Source of the DNA: Chiridota heheva | Taxonomy: Eukaryota; Echinodermata; Holothuroidea; Apodida; Chiridotidae | Length of the DNA: 64,000 nucleotides | NCBI GenBank assembly: GCA_020152595.1 | Contig: JAIGNY010003061.1 | Span: forward strand, 459,501-523,500 | Reading direction: 5' to 3' | Shown: positions 51,560 through 63,550 of the stretch, one piece after another | Numbering within the stretch: position 1 is the stretch's first letter | Layout: each line of letters opens with the position of its first letter | Notes under the pieces: model-generated | The model's database searches: none | What the model saw: only the letters and a program-made list of their open reading frames with translations | What the model was told of the DNA's origin: nothing | Program-made: the position numbers and the translations under genes

Positions 51560-52054
51560 TCACAGGCAGCGTAATGTAGCGGTATGTGTGCTGGACTTCA
51601 CATGAGCGACTCAAATTTGAAAACCGTACCGGATGCGTGGATTTTTCTCACGAGTAATTACAGCGGTGATTATTAATTGTTTATTGTCATTGTTTTTGTA
51701 TGTTTTGCTTTAAGGAAAAAAAAATTAGACTGGTATCAATAAAATGGAAATTTCACAAACAATCTAAATATGTACAAAAAAATCTCCATTTTCATTATTC
51801 ACAGGAAAAAATACAAGCTCAAAAAATTGGCCTAATTTTGCCAAAAATTTGCAAATTTGCATATTTCTGTTGATATTTTCTTTATTTTGACTTTTTTTTA
51901 TTTCAAAGTTTATTGTCTTAGCATTCATATAAACCAAACTTGTAGTAACAGAAAACGAAATGAAACTTGTGAAAATTAATTTAAAAAAAAAAAAAAAAAA
52001 AAGGTCCGAAACACACAGTCACGTTTTAAAGTGCCCTGGGATTGTCAGGGTTAA
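51560..52054 (+). mobile_element. tRNA-like head joined to a TTAA-ending body, copy 2
   Basis: A degraded tRNA-like start (gtaatgtagcggtatgtgtg, then a box-B-like aaatttgaaaacc) leads into a body shared with 4257..4649 and ends CCCTGGGATTGTCAGGG then TTAA (52051..52054). An internal A-run lies at about 51980. The left TTAA was not identified. Confidence 0.5.
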
Positions 52055-52782
52055 GAGGTTCTTAAGCTTTAAGTTGATTTTGTTGCAAACAAATTTTTAT
52101 TCTTTGCCTCAGCTATGTTATTTTTCACTTTTACTTGTAATATTTCCTCAATCTCTGCTTGCGCTGTACAGTCTTCCAGTCCCTAGGGGTGTAATGACTG
52201 GGGGTGTGTGGGGTGTCACCCCCCCCCCCCAACTATGATTTTGGTTGGGAAAATTGTGACTTTGTTGGAAAATTTTCACTGATCTTTCCTAACGAGATGA
52301 ACAATTGGAAATGAAAGCCATGCCAAAAAAATAGTTATGTCGGGAAAACTTTAACTTTGTCAGGAAATTTAATTATTTAAAACTTTAAAAATGAAAGTTC
52401 ATCAACTCGATGTTCATAGCTAATCAATGCACATTTAAATTTCTTTGTTCTCAATTTACAGAAATAAAAAATATTAACATGATTAAACACACACACACAT
52501 CAACTAACTCCTTGTCTGTACAAGACTGCAGATCTTGTTTTCAACTTGTTGAATTAAATCACAATTCAGTGAAACTATTGTTTCAACCAGTGAGGTTACT
52601 GATAAGAGATCAAATAACACCCTCGTCCCTTATAACCATGGCAACTTGTGGCTGCTGCAAGTTGGCAGATGGAGGATCTCTGAGTCCCACTTTTCATCAA
52701 CTACGTCAATTTTGTTTATTCGAATGGTATAATCATTCCCTGGTATAACAATTACGAGAAAGCAAGTTTTGTCACGGTCAGG

Positions 52783-53064
52783 ATGGAGAAAAAATTCAAA
52801 AAAATACCTGTCATAACAAAGTTACAATGTGGACTGTGTAACCGACAATTTGATGATGATTATCGGAAAAACCATAATGTGAAATATCATAAGAATCTAT
52901 TTTCAAAAGGAGTGCAAATACCATTTGAAACTGTCAATGCCCCAGTTAATCTGTTTGTGGCAGCCGCAGCTGCATCAGACATCTTTTATATATATGAAGA
53001 ATTATTTTTAAGTAAAGTTGTTAGTTTTGTAAAAGTCTATTCAAGATACACTTCTCTTGCATAA
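52783..53064 (+). CDS. Small C2H2 zinc-finger ORF, perhaps hAT/ZMYM-type transposase remnant
   Basis: A 93-codon frame with strong start context (tcaggATGG). It encodes a basic N-terminus (MEKKFKKIPVITK), one C2H2 finger CGLCNRQFDDDYRKNHNVKYH (residues 16-36, spacing C-x2-C-x11-H-x4-H), then KNLFSKGVQIPFETVNAPVN and an alanine run. From memory, a single finger followed by a G-[AP]-x-N-x-F-x-A-A segment occurs at the N-terminus of ZMYM1/hAT-type transposases. No transposase domain follows within the frame, and the last 25 residues look unrelated, so it is a fragment or an exon with an unseen donor. It lies inside PLCB intron 2 on the same strand. Expression is unknown. Confidence 0.35.
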   Translation: MEKKFKKIPVITKLQCGLCNRQFDDDYRKNHNVKYHKNLFSKGVQIPFETVNAPVNLFVAAAAASDIFYIYEELFLSKVVSFVKVYSRYTSLA

Positions 53065-54114
53065 CATTGAAAATAAGCTATAGAATATCTGATTATGGGT
53101 TGATTTAAAGAGGGGGGGGGGGCCTAATCATAGAAGTAAATCAACTGTTACAGTATAGCAAAGTTAGAGATGGCGATCTCTTATATTTTAAGTGTGGGAT
53201 CCTTTCATTAATTTGATATTAAATTTGGAAGAAAATTGGGCATTTTATTTCTTTCCTCCATTGTCAAAAACTTATACTTTAAAGACTGTTGATTTTTGTA
53301 AATAGTACCTACACATTTGAAGGGACCTGTTTGTTTGGGGCTTTCATCAATTTAAGGTTGAATTTTAACTTTTCAAGGACCACAGGCTTACAATTTCCTT
53401 GGCATAATTTCTGAAAATTATACTCAAAATTATTATACTCTAATTTTTGCGACACCTATGGGGCAGTTGCACCCTGCAGTGCTCCATAGTAATCAGGCTC
53501 TGACAGGGGCACACGAGCCTAGCTACAATTCTAGATCTCGTTGATGTTGTATTCTATTTTAATTTATGGAAATCACAAGTATCCAGGTTTTTATGCAAAA
53601 TAGTTTGTGCAACTTACTAACAAGTTGAATGATGCCTGTTGAATGTTGAGTCACATACAGACATGAATATTTAATTATCAGACATAAAGGCAAGTTACTT
53701 AACGGAATGGTGATCTACTATGAATGTCGGGAATGAGGTGTTGCTATTATTTAATTAAGATTTTCATACACCAATGGCTTCCATCATCAATTGTGAACAA
53801 GCTGACTGGTACAAGATAAAGTCAACAAGAGTGTTTGTAGAGATAATCCATGGTAATAATGAAGCAAAATATTTGTGGGTCAATAGTGATGAGAAAAACA
53901 ATTAAAAATGTATTTTGCATTTTATTTTCTTCTGTAGTTCATAACAAATGGTACCTAAATGAATGCAGTGTTTCAGTTTTAAAACAAAAAGTCCCCATGA
54001 AAAATGGAAACGTATAGGGGTCTAAATAGTTAAGTTTCCATGCTGTTTTGGGGTGATATTACTATGTAAATCTGTGTTGATTTTAGATAAAATATCAGCC
54101 ATAAAATGCCTAAA

Positions 54115-54300
54115 TTGCAGAGCTTCCGGGGGCTTTGCCCCCTGGACCCCTACCAGGGCTTCATCCCTGGACTAGACCCCACACCATTTTGGCTAGCGTT
54201 TTACGCTAACATTGACGCCTAAGGCATCAAAGATTTTGTCAGGAAATATTCATTCACCCCCCCCCCCCAATAACATTTCTTAGCTACGCCCCTGTCAGTC
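54115..54300. repeat. DNA-transposon-like end fragment
   Basis: gggggctttgccccctggac, then taccagggcttcatccctgg, a C-run, and tagctacgcccctgtcag. The stretch is rich in short self-complementary G/C motifs and ends in a sequence like the inverted hAT-type end (TACGCCxCTG). The other end was not found. Confidence 0.45.
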
Positions 54301-55545
54301 CCTAGACTGTAAACTGTCCTTTGTCAGGATTTTCATTTCTGTAGATCAGGGCAGATAATTTCATTCCAACAAAAAAAAAAAGGCATTTTATTTTCATGGG
54401 ATCAATGCATTATTCTCAGAATAATTGGGGTTTTTCACACTTTCCCAATCTTTCTGAATATATTTTGTTTGAATTCCAGCCAACCATTTCAAGCATTGAA
54501 AAAGAAAATGGTGCATTGACTTGCCTGACACTAGGTCTCTATTTGTTTTGATGGTTGGAAATCTTAACATCACTTTGTTTGAAAACAAAACTGTCAAAAT
54601 GTTGAAAAGTGATGTTTGAAATAGATTGCCTTGTGTTTCCAGGAGTTTCTTAAAATGTATACAAACGTTTTAATCTGTATCACAAGAAAATTTAGAGGAG
54701 AATGTGAAGGCATATTTGTACTGTTTAGTGAGTCCTGCTTGTTAACATTACTTGGAAAATATGATACCTTATAATAATGTTATTTTGTATGTAGTGTGTC
54801 AAATCTTGGTCATATCAGTTAAGAGAAGAATATTCAATTTCACCCGACTACATTTATTGAACCCTTACTATATTACAGGCCCAGGCCTCTCCCCCAAAAT
54901 GACCTTCAGCATGATTGGTTATCTTGCCTTTATTATATGTAAGGGAAGCATTGATTAGTCTAAAACTGAAGGGGTTACTCAGGGCTTAAAGTCCCCCCTT
55001 CCCCCCCCCCCTCCTTAAATTTATGGCATATCCTTCCCACATGAAGAGGAAGGCAAATACAGGTTCAATATAAAGAACAGGTGAACGTTTGAACAAAATC
55101 AAATCAAATCTAAACACCCCCTGATGCATCCCATCATGATGGGGCAGTCAATGAAAATATGACCAAAAAATGGGGAGGGGATGATGATAATAAACAGTCA
55201 CACCTGACAAACAAGCTCTTTCTGTCTCACTACTAGATCTCACACTGACACTATGGAATAAACATATCTCAGTTACAGTATGTAACTGATCTTCATATTG
55301 CATTAAATGTCTGTCTTAAGATGTCAATCTGCTAATTCAAACTTATTGACAGAGTCTGCTGTACCAGGGACTTGATATTTCCATGGATTATTGTGATACA
55401 TAATTGTTTGCATCAGACATACCATGTCCTAGGGATGTTTCAGCATTATGTTAACCTGCTCGTGAAAATTAATTGATTATATTTGATGAATAATTGTCTG
55501 GTGTATGCTACCAAATGAGTTTAATGAATTTTGATGATGTATGAA

Positions 55546-56542
55546 CAGTTCGGGTGAACCCCTGAAAAGAGTCTTTCATGCTAATCCCTGCTTCCACGGT
55601 TTGACCATCGCGCAGTTCAGCAACCAGTCGACAGTTCAAACATACGAATCGCACACACATCTCAGCTGCTTACTAACTTCAATTTGGTCTATTTCAAGTA
55701 TGCATTATGCGATCACCTACTGACTGACCGATCGTAAAGGAATAAACAGTGCAATTTGAGATTAAGTACACTAACTGCTTTAGTTTTATTCATGATTTGA
55801 TTAGGCCCTAACGTCTGAACGTTACTCGCCAGTACAGACAATGGGTGAAAAAGAATAACACGAATAACAATATATATTACACACAAGCCTGCAATGCAAA
55901 CAGTCCAACGTACACTCTACGCACATGATGGCTGTAACTTAGCATTAGTTACGGTCAATAGGCCAACGTTAGAATCGTTCACTGTTCAGACAGAACATCA
56001 CATACGAAAGTCACAAAGGAACTAATACTTCACTGCATTAAAATGATTTAATTGAACGCGTTCTCCAAGAGGCTACGTAAATAACAACACAACTTACGCG
56101 AAGAACAAATTTAATGTAAGAATGCATATGAAATAACCCTTTTAATTTGTAATTTATTGTACACTGACAATCGCAGTCAAAGAAGAAAAGTCAATGCTTA
56201 GTCAACACAACGCAGATGTTAGCACAGTACAGATTATTCGCAACAAACCTAAGCATTTCAAACAAGGTCATGCCATATATTGGCTCTTTTTTCAAATTCG
56301 GACTGGTGAACATATCAAAGGTACTGGATAAAGGTAGCTAACATGTTTCCCCATAATTCCATGTACCTCTCACACTTCAGCAAACGCCGTCGTAGTTCAC
56401 AAAATGAATTTACTTGGTCACTCTGTACAAAGTGTATGGGCGAAGGAAATTGCATGACGGGTAATGGCTGCCCCCATGGCCTAAAAAAACCCTCCTTCGA
56501 AGGGTTTTATCGAGGACTAAAAGGAGGGGTTCACCCGAACTG
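55546..56542. mobile_element. 997-bp inverted-repeat DNA transposon with 5-bp target duplication
   Basis: Perfect 18-base terminal inverted repeats CAGTTCGGGTGAACCCCT at both ends, flanked by the exact direct repeat ATGAA (55541..55545 and 56543..56547). No frame over 66 codons and no transposase motif is seen, so it is non-autonomous. A hairpin (aaaaccctccttcgaagggtttt) lies near the right end. A 5-base duplication with CAGTTCGGG ends does not match a superfamily I can name with confidence. Confidence 0.88.
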
Positions 56543-57714
56543 ATGAATGTCATACATGAACAATTAGTGTGAATAATAATGCTCATTAAAGTCATAGTGA
56601 ATGTTTTGATGACATACACAAGACACAATTGTCGTTGATTGTCTTATTTTATAACATTCTTATTCTATAAGGTATTTGTAAGTTGGGAAATATTAATGCT
56701 TGCGTAAGGCTATGCATTATGGCAAATAGATTCCCATTTGGCTTTTGGCAAGAAAATTTTTGCATACATTTATATTTTAAACTAAATTGTTATTCAATGA
56801 ATATTAATATTAAGGACACTTTATAATGAAAACTTTGGAATGATAACAATCTTTGGAATGGCATTGTACAGTTGCAGTAAAACATTTATTGGTTAAAATT
56901 TTGATTATAAACCTATAAAATTTCAAAAATGCTTACCTTCATCTAATAAAGGGATTTTATCATGTGACTCAACTCATCTGGAAGCCATTTTGCAGGAAAA
57001 GCTTTGTTGCATTTCTCGCGTCTTACACAGCTCAGTCACATTACACGTACAACAAACATACTGCTTGCTAACCTACCTACCAGTTCAGCGAATTTTTTGT
57101 TTTTGTTTGAGGGTGCGATTTTACTTCATATTTTCCTAACGTTTTGTATATTCACCGGGTATACGATGAGTAACTTTTACGTGAACGCCATCTGATTGTT
57201 TGTTATATGCAGACAAAGCATACATACCTGGCATAAAGTGCTCTCTACAAATCCTAGTGTGAACCGAAGTTTAAAAGAAGTTGCATCATACAGCAGAAAC
57301 CCGCTTCAAACGTCGATCAGGATCAGATGAAAATTGAGAAAACGTCTTTTTATTCCCAGGCACACGTCTATTAGTGCAATTAATGGCGAAGCAAGATTCT
57401 GGCATAATTATCTTACAAAAATTATCTTATATAACAACATGCAAGCGTTTGTAAGTCTAATTAAGTGTACAGCAGACGATCGTTCTCGCCCGACAAAATG
57501 GCGGTCCAGAGTTATAGATTAACTGATTCGTTCAAATACACAGTTCGTTATTTCTTGTACAATGTATGGAAACTAGGAAAGGGTTTCATCAAGGTTTGAG
57601 AAAATTTAAATCATTTAGCAAATCTCCTTCTAAAGGCAAATAGCAATTGTGTATATTTTCTTGAATAATTGACTCCATGATTTTTCATGCAAAACATCTG
57701 GAAATATCCCAAAT

Positions 57715-58020
57715 ATGAAATTCAAAGTTTGGGCCCTTCTTAGGGCTTCTCTTGCCACACATGGTATATCTGTCTTACATGAATTAATAGTTTTGGTTAA
57801 TATCTTTTCCCCGAGCCAAGAAACTGCTTATCTCCAGTTTTCATGGTGCAAGCTGATGAGAGTCAAGTGTCCACAGCATGATGATGATCATGACAGCTGA
57901 GTAGACAGCATGAAGTGAATGAAGTATATTGCTCAATAACACAGTGCATTGAAGAACCCATGCAAGTAATCAACCTTTTCAACTCAAGTTTGACTCCCCC
58001 ACTGAGCCATTGGGCTTCCT
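57715..58020 (-). mobile_element. tRNA-derived SINE, minus strand (diverged)
   Basis: The minus strand starts with a box-A-like AATGGCTCAGTGGGGGAGTC (about 57992..58011) and a weak box B region GGGTTCTTCAAT (about 57951..57962). Body blocks gctgagtagac, ttgctcaataacac, ttatctccagttttcat and agctgatgagagt are shared with 36640..36920 and 48160..48344. The outer limit is approximate. Confidence 0.6.
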
Positions 58021-58637
58021 ACATAAAATTTGACATTCAAATATGATTTCCAATATGAAATGCAGATTGCATACTTTAGGTAATACTTGATTGAGGAACA
58101 AACAAGAAAACCAAAATTTATGCATAATTTTTTAAGGGGCGGGGAGAGGGAATACCTTCAGTCATATTTACACATCTGCAATCTTATTATTGCCATTTCA
58201 GATTTTATAGGGCAGAATATAAAGTTTGGATCATTGCCCCACCCCCTCCCTTCCAAAAAAAAAAAATGGAATCAAATATGACTTCCTAGTTGAGATCTGT
58301 TACAATTTTTCAACTATATTTTGTTGAAGTAGATTGTGAGGCATGAATGAATGAATAATGTTTGTCTTTATTTCTGCCTGTACTTATTGAAATATGTGTT
58401 GACATGATATTTGAAGATCTGATACAATACAAAATTTGTATGTGTGGTCAGTCATCATATTCATAATAAAAAAAAATCAGATATTAGTAGGCCCACTTTA
58501 CAAATTTCACATAAATAATAAATTAAGTTTCTAGCTTTCTGATTGGCTAATAGGTGGTCTTGAATACATTTGAGACCAACAAGATGTACATTGGGAGAAT
58601 GATGATGATCGACACTTTCTATATAATAACACCCTTA

Positions 58638-58978
58638 TTAACCCTTACTCTACCACGCGGCGATATTATCGCCGTTTTGGGTGCCCCATCTTTGGCTCGC
58701 CTCCTGAGAGCATTTTCAAAAAAAGTGCTGGAAGAGTAAGGGTTAATCAACCCGCGACAAAAGCGCCAACTTAAAAATATAGGCAGCATGGTCCTGGTGG
58801 GCGGCCCAGTGGGTCACGGAAACGGAAGGGGCCGACTCTGCTGCCTGCAAGACAGAGGATCCTTCAATAATCATGCCTTGATTAACCCTTACTCTACCAT
58901 GCGGCGATATTATCACCGTTTTGGGTGCCCCGCCTCCAGAGCGCATTTTCAAAAAAGTGCTGGTAGAGTAAGGGTTAA
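58638..58978. mobile_element. Paired TTAA MITEs with conserved spacer, copy 2
   Basis: Same structure as the copy at 952. MITEs lie at 58642..58742 and 58886..58974, bounded by TTAA, around a spacer with the shared motifs TCAACCCGCGACAA, GCAGCATGGTCC and AGACAGAGGA. The central palindrome GGCGATATTATCGCC is perfect in the first MITE. The second MITE has a short internal deletion. A weak direct repeat (GGCTAAT..TGGTCT.GAATAC) flanks the whole at about 58543 and 59030, suggesting insertion into or beside an older duplicated repeat. Confidence 0.85.
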
Positions 58979-60113
58979 GCATAATAAATGTCTCAAATGG
59001 CACAATTTTAGATTTGTAATGACTCTGTTTGGCTAATTAATGGTCTGGAATACGTTCGAGACCAGACTGACCTGTATGGCAGTGCATATGTGCCTCTTGG
59101 AAAAATATTGGCCTACATTGGCAAAATAATGAAAAGTATATCCAAGGATATGCAAAGAAATATAAGAAAATGTATGAGAAAAAAAAACCAACCACAAATA
59201 TCTAGCCACAACAATCACGACTCTCATGAGTCTCAATCAACAGCTCTGGCTTTGATTCGAGAATAAATTTTCATAGCAACCTTTCTTAATTAGTTTATAA
59301 AAATTAAAATGAGGATTATTCAATTATTTGCCACCCTTCCTCTCTACTGACTAGAACAGAACTTTGAAAAATTTGCAAAGTCAATATTTGGCCCCCAAGT
59401 GATTAAATGCCGCAACATTTAAAGACACTGTTATCAAAATACCTCAAATTGTAGATAGGTAACTAACAGTACTATTGTATTTTAATACAGTCTGACAGTC
59501 CGCCGTGTGTCTGTGTATGTGTAAACGTAACAGAATGTTAGCCTAGCCTATTTTGGTCACAAAAGAAATGAGCAGCCAACTAACGTTAGTCCAATTCAAC
59601 CTAAACTCGACTTTCACAAACTTTCTAAATTTCTTCAAAAGAGGCTTAAAATAAACCTATGTTTATCATTCAAGTCTTACCTTAATCCCTAAATCACCTG
59701 TGGCTGTTTATACTTTTTCAAGACCTTGTTTTTCAACTTTGTTCTAAATGTTCAGAGTGTTAGCCGGTTTTGCGATTCAGTTTTAACTGTCTGTTAAAAC
59801 TTAATAACCTATGACCTGCCCATTTTCAAGTATTTCTTTATTATTGTTCAAAAACAACAAACAGCTTTTGCGGTCGTACGAAAGTAATATGAAAAAGATG
59901 TTTGAGAACAAACATGTGTTTTGTTTCATTGAGTTTGGCAAGTAACTTTAATCTGTTTGGTCAGATCTTTGACTGGTCAGTTGGTCGTAGCTACAAAAAA
60001 TGAAGAAATGTTTAACTAAATGACGTCACAATGAGTGTTAGGAGAATATGAAAAGTGATCAAAATTAATAGCCTTTTTCTATATTTTTACCTAAAAATTA
60101 GATATTTATGAAT

Positions 60114-60255
60114 GGGGATAAAAGCGAGGGTGGCCGGTCTCAAGTGGCATTTGAGACTGCAGATGGTATCACCTCGGTCCGCTCAAACCCTGCGATGACG
60201 TCATCCTTGGTCTCAAATGACATTTGAGACCGGCCACCCTCGCATTTTATCCCTA
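60114..60255. mobile_element. Palindromic MITE 100 bp upstream of PLCB exon 3
   Basis: The left arm GGGATAAAAGCGAGGGTGGC continues CGGTCTCAA and matches the inverted right arm with one small indel. Next to each arm a further palindrome occurs (GGTCTCAAATGACATTTGAG then ACC), making a hairpin within a hairpin. The middle holds TGACGTCA. Flanks are AT-rich. Confidence 0.85.
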
Positions 60256-60357
60256 AGTAATATATAAATGATAATTTTCATTCATTACAGATAGAGTACA
60301 CATAAGATATGGTAAGATATGTTTTGTTTAGTGTTTGTTATCTCTGTTTTTTCACAG

Positions 60358-60437
60358 CAATGGGCAAATGAGCTGGTCAGAATTTCATACAGTCCGACTG
60401 GACAGAACCCATCAAGAGCTCAGCTATTGGAGAAGAT
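60358..60437 (+). CDS. PLCB: Phospholipase C beta, end of PH domain and start of EF-hand linker
   Basis: This 80-base exon encodes QWANELVRISYSPTGQNPSR then AQLLEK and the first two bases of the next codon (phase 2), between tttttcacag and the donor gtaagt. W-x-[NE]-[EG]-L followed by N-x-S-R-x-x-L-x-[EK]-x matches the last PH helix and the NASRNTFLRKAYTKL-type linker of PLC-beta. The preceding exon ends in the matching place (NNKAIAQ). Intron 2 is 24,477 bases and carries most of the repeats in this window. A TTAA foldback element begins only about 28 bases after the donor site, and a palindromic MITE ends about 100 bases before the acceptor. The following exon, which should begin with G to complete Met, lies beyond the window. 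Confidence 0.9.
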
Positions 60438-60465
60438 GTAAGTATATCTTAGGTGTCGATCTTAA

Positions 60466-61249
60466 AGGAAAGGTATCGTCCTATAGATATATTCAGTAGT
60501 GAATGCCGCTGTGCTGGTAATGTCACTTTCGGTTTTCAATTTTCCCCAAGGGTGTAGGAAGCAGGGCTGGGGGGATTTATCAGGGAAGAAAACCCCTTAT
60601 TGGGCTTATTTGTACCCTCTGTGAAATATATAAAACTTTTTGGGGCTTGTTCTTTGATTTATTTGATTAGTAATTTATAATACCTTGGTTTGATCCCGGG
60701 TCCGATTTTAGTTTCCCAAATTATAATTATTTGAATTGACCACGCTTGGCCGTAAAATGTAGCATTACATCATATACACCGACATAGCACCTACGCATGT
60801 GTAACATACAGCATGCAGTTAGTATGTATACATGAAGGTGACAGGTCACTGCACTGCGAGCATGTATGTACTGCCACGTACATGTCTTTAATACTAATTT
60901 AATTGTCTATTCTTCTTTAAAAAAAAAAAAAAAAAAACCCCCAGTAGTGAAAATAAATGGGACAAAAATGAGACTGTTGAATGAGGAGCGGGGGTTGAGG
61001 TTTATGGTAAATAAACTTTCAGCCCCCCACGAAAAGAATTGTTGCTACGCCGTTGATTTTCCCTATTGATAGCAAGAAATCTGCGATGTTATCGATCACA
61101 CATTAGCCGGACCGAACATAGGGGTCTACATGTGTGATCGATGACATCACAGATTTCTCGCAATCAATAAGGAAAACTGAAACCGGAAGTGACGTTACCA
61201 GCATGGCGGCGTTCTCTTCTGAATATATTTATGGGATGCTACCTTTCCT
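60466..61249. mobile_element. TTAA foldback element with nested insertion, next to PLCB exon 3
   Basis: TTAA at 60462..60465 and 61250..61253. Arms start AGGAAAGGTA and stay similar for about 85 bases (atatattcag.ag.gaa.gccgc, gctggtaa.gtcact). Inside the right half is a second inverted repeat (gcaagaaatctgcgatgt / acatcacagatttctcgc, about 61070..61167). A different G/C-rich repeat (about 60546..61055, from gggtgtaggaagcaggg to gttgctacgcc) interrupts the left arm side, apparently a later insertion. Confidence 0.82.
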
Positions 61250-61454
61250 TTAAAGGAATATTGCCATGAATATTCATTTTCATTTATATGTGTTACCCAC
61301 AGCAGAAAACTTCCTTTCAAACCTGATAACTGTTAGGTAAAAAGAAAAATTAGTCTGTAAATAAAATACAGCGACTCAGCTTTGATATATGGATGCAACA
61401 AAGTTTGGGAATATAAACATTTTAAAAAGCAACACTTTTAAAGTAATGTTATAT

Positions 61455-61534
61455 TTTATTATTATTAGTTAGTAGTAGTAGTAGTAGTAGTTGTTATTAC
61501 TATTAGTAGTATTATTATTAGTTATTATTATTAG

Positions 61535-61572
<38 letters not shown>

Positions 61573-61588
61573 TTATTAGTAGTAGTAT

Positions 61589-61686
<98 letters not shown>

Positions 61687-61775
61687 TTATTACTATTATT
61701 ATTACTATTATTATAATTATTATTATTATTACTATTATTATAACTATTATTACTAATATTATTAGTATTATTAGT
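61455..61775. repeat. Compound (ATT)n-(AGT)n-(ATT)n array
   Basis: ATT/AGT mixed units, about 35 uninterrupted AGT, then ATT/ACT units. The order is the same as the array at 37760..38215. Poly-S and poly-L frames are artefacts. Confidence 0.96.
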
Positions 61776-62454
61776 TTGTACAGGGGATTAAACATGTATA
61801 TATTTATATACATATAACACATGACAGAGGAATCTTGAAGAAACAAATAGATGGAGAAAAAACCCCACAAAAAACAGGTGCAGCATCCAGTGTGATGTCA
61901 TAATTGCACTTCCAAGCCATTTTGAATGTATTTCTTTGAAAATTAACCTCTCTGGATTTGATGATTGACAGCTTGTTTTAACCATTTACCGCATAAATTT
62001 GCCTAGCAACAAAATCTGCGTAACTAAGTGGGGCAAACATCTTACGTGGCATTGGTACAGTACAGCTAGCTAGTGGTGCTTGTTCTCATGTTGTCAATGC
62101 ATATACTGTACAAAAAAAAAAAAATTGCACAATGAGTGATGGCAAAATCATGAACAAAAATTGTGCTTACGTGCCCACTACGGACTTTGTAAATCCGATT
62201 CCAATTATCCAGAATGGTCAACAAATGGAATTTTGTTTATTCCTTTTGCTAAAAACTCTAAAGTTTCAGAAAAGTGCCATCAATGGATCATAACTTGCGG
62301 AAGGCCAAATGAACATCTAAATGTCAAATGCATTGATCATGCCTAATAATCGCGGATTTGAGGTTTGTTTGCCCCACCTAGTTACCGCGTTGCTATGGTG
62401 GGCATGGCCTATTTCGTAACCTAAAAAGATTAATAAGTTAACTGCTTAACTCTT

Positions 62455-62740
62455 TCTTAACTAGAATCATAGCACACTGCAGAGCGCATACCTCCACCCC
62501 CTGTTCATTCCCCATCCGGATTATAATCTACCTCATAAACCCTAGGCCTACCAGGTTATAACCCCGAATAATATCTTTCTCACTGTTGGTCTGTTTTGCC
62601 ATAATTTGCATTCTAAACACTTGAGGATGTACCCTCTGATCATTGTTTTCAGTTTTATTCAGGCTACGCATTTATTGTTTGATCCCTATTCAGCCAGGAT
62701 TCACATTCCATCATTTTCCTTTCATGCAAGAAGTCTTTGT
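62455..62740. repeat. Interspersed repeat, copy 1
   Basis: Shares agagcgcatacctccaccc, taatctacctca.aaa.ccta, ttgttttca.ttttattca and cagccaggattcacattcca with 63236..63550 in the same orientation. The 'gcgcatacctcc' start and nearby 'acataacctccgtccaactt' suggest retroposon-derived sequence. The family is not identified. Confidence 0.75.
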
Positions 62741-63235
62741 TTTGATTCTCTTTGATACCAGAAACCACTTCATCTGATTTTTTTAGAGTCCATAAAATTG
62801 ATTGTTTTGAATTTTTTTCAGCACATGATTTCATTGTTGTGGACATTCCATTGAAATCCAATGAAAAGTTTCATTTATATCATCAGTCTTGACAGATCTC
62901 ATCCTAAAACACCCCACCCCTCAATTACTGCCCTTTCCCCGTTCCAATAAGTCTCAAATTTTAATCACTTCTTCCTAATACAGTAACGAAACCACACACC
63001 AAATCCAATCATCGGTTATTGAGATATCTTGATGACAGACAAACAAAAAGAGATGAAAACATAACCTCCGTCCAACTTCGTTGGTGGTGCTAATTATTAG
63101 AAACATTATTTTGCTTAATTATCAAGATGGGGTATGACATGCGCTTTGCAACTTGAAAATGCTTTGCTCATCTGTGTATGTACTTAATATTCTTATTAAG
63201 AGAAAATTAAAAAACAAAAGAAATACATAAGAAAC

Positions 63236-63550
63236 TAGAATATTAGCACTCTCTAGAGCGCATACCTCCACCCATTTCAATTCCAACATGCCTAGAATAG
63301 TTTTAGAGTTCATTTGATCCCCATACCCAATAGAATCTACCTCAGAAATCCTAGTCCCACCAAGATTCATCCCCCCAAGTTTTGATCTGTGATGAACATT
63401 TACAATCTGAATGAACACTTGGAAGATTATCTTTTGACTTATTTTTTTAAAGCCATACCATTGTTTTCAATTTTATTCAATTGAAGCATCATTGCTTCAG
63501 CTCTGTTCAGCCAGGATTCACATTCCATCATTTTCCATTCATGGCAGAAA
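63236..63550. repeat. Interspersed repeat, copy 2
   Basis: Second copy of the repeat at 62455..62740, about 780 bases downstream, with extra sequence in the middle. The closest match is the last block, cagccaggattcacattcca then tcattttcc. Confidence 0.75.
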
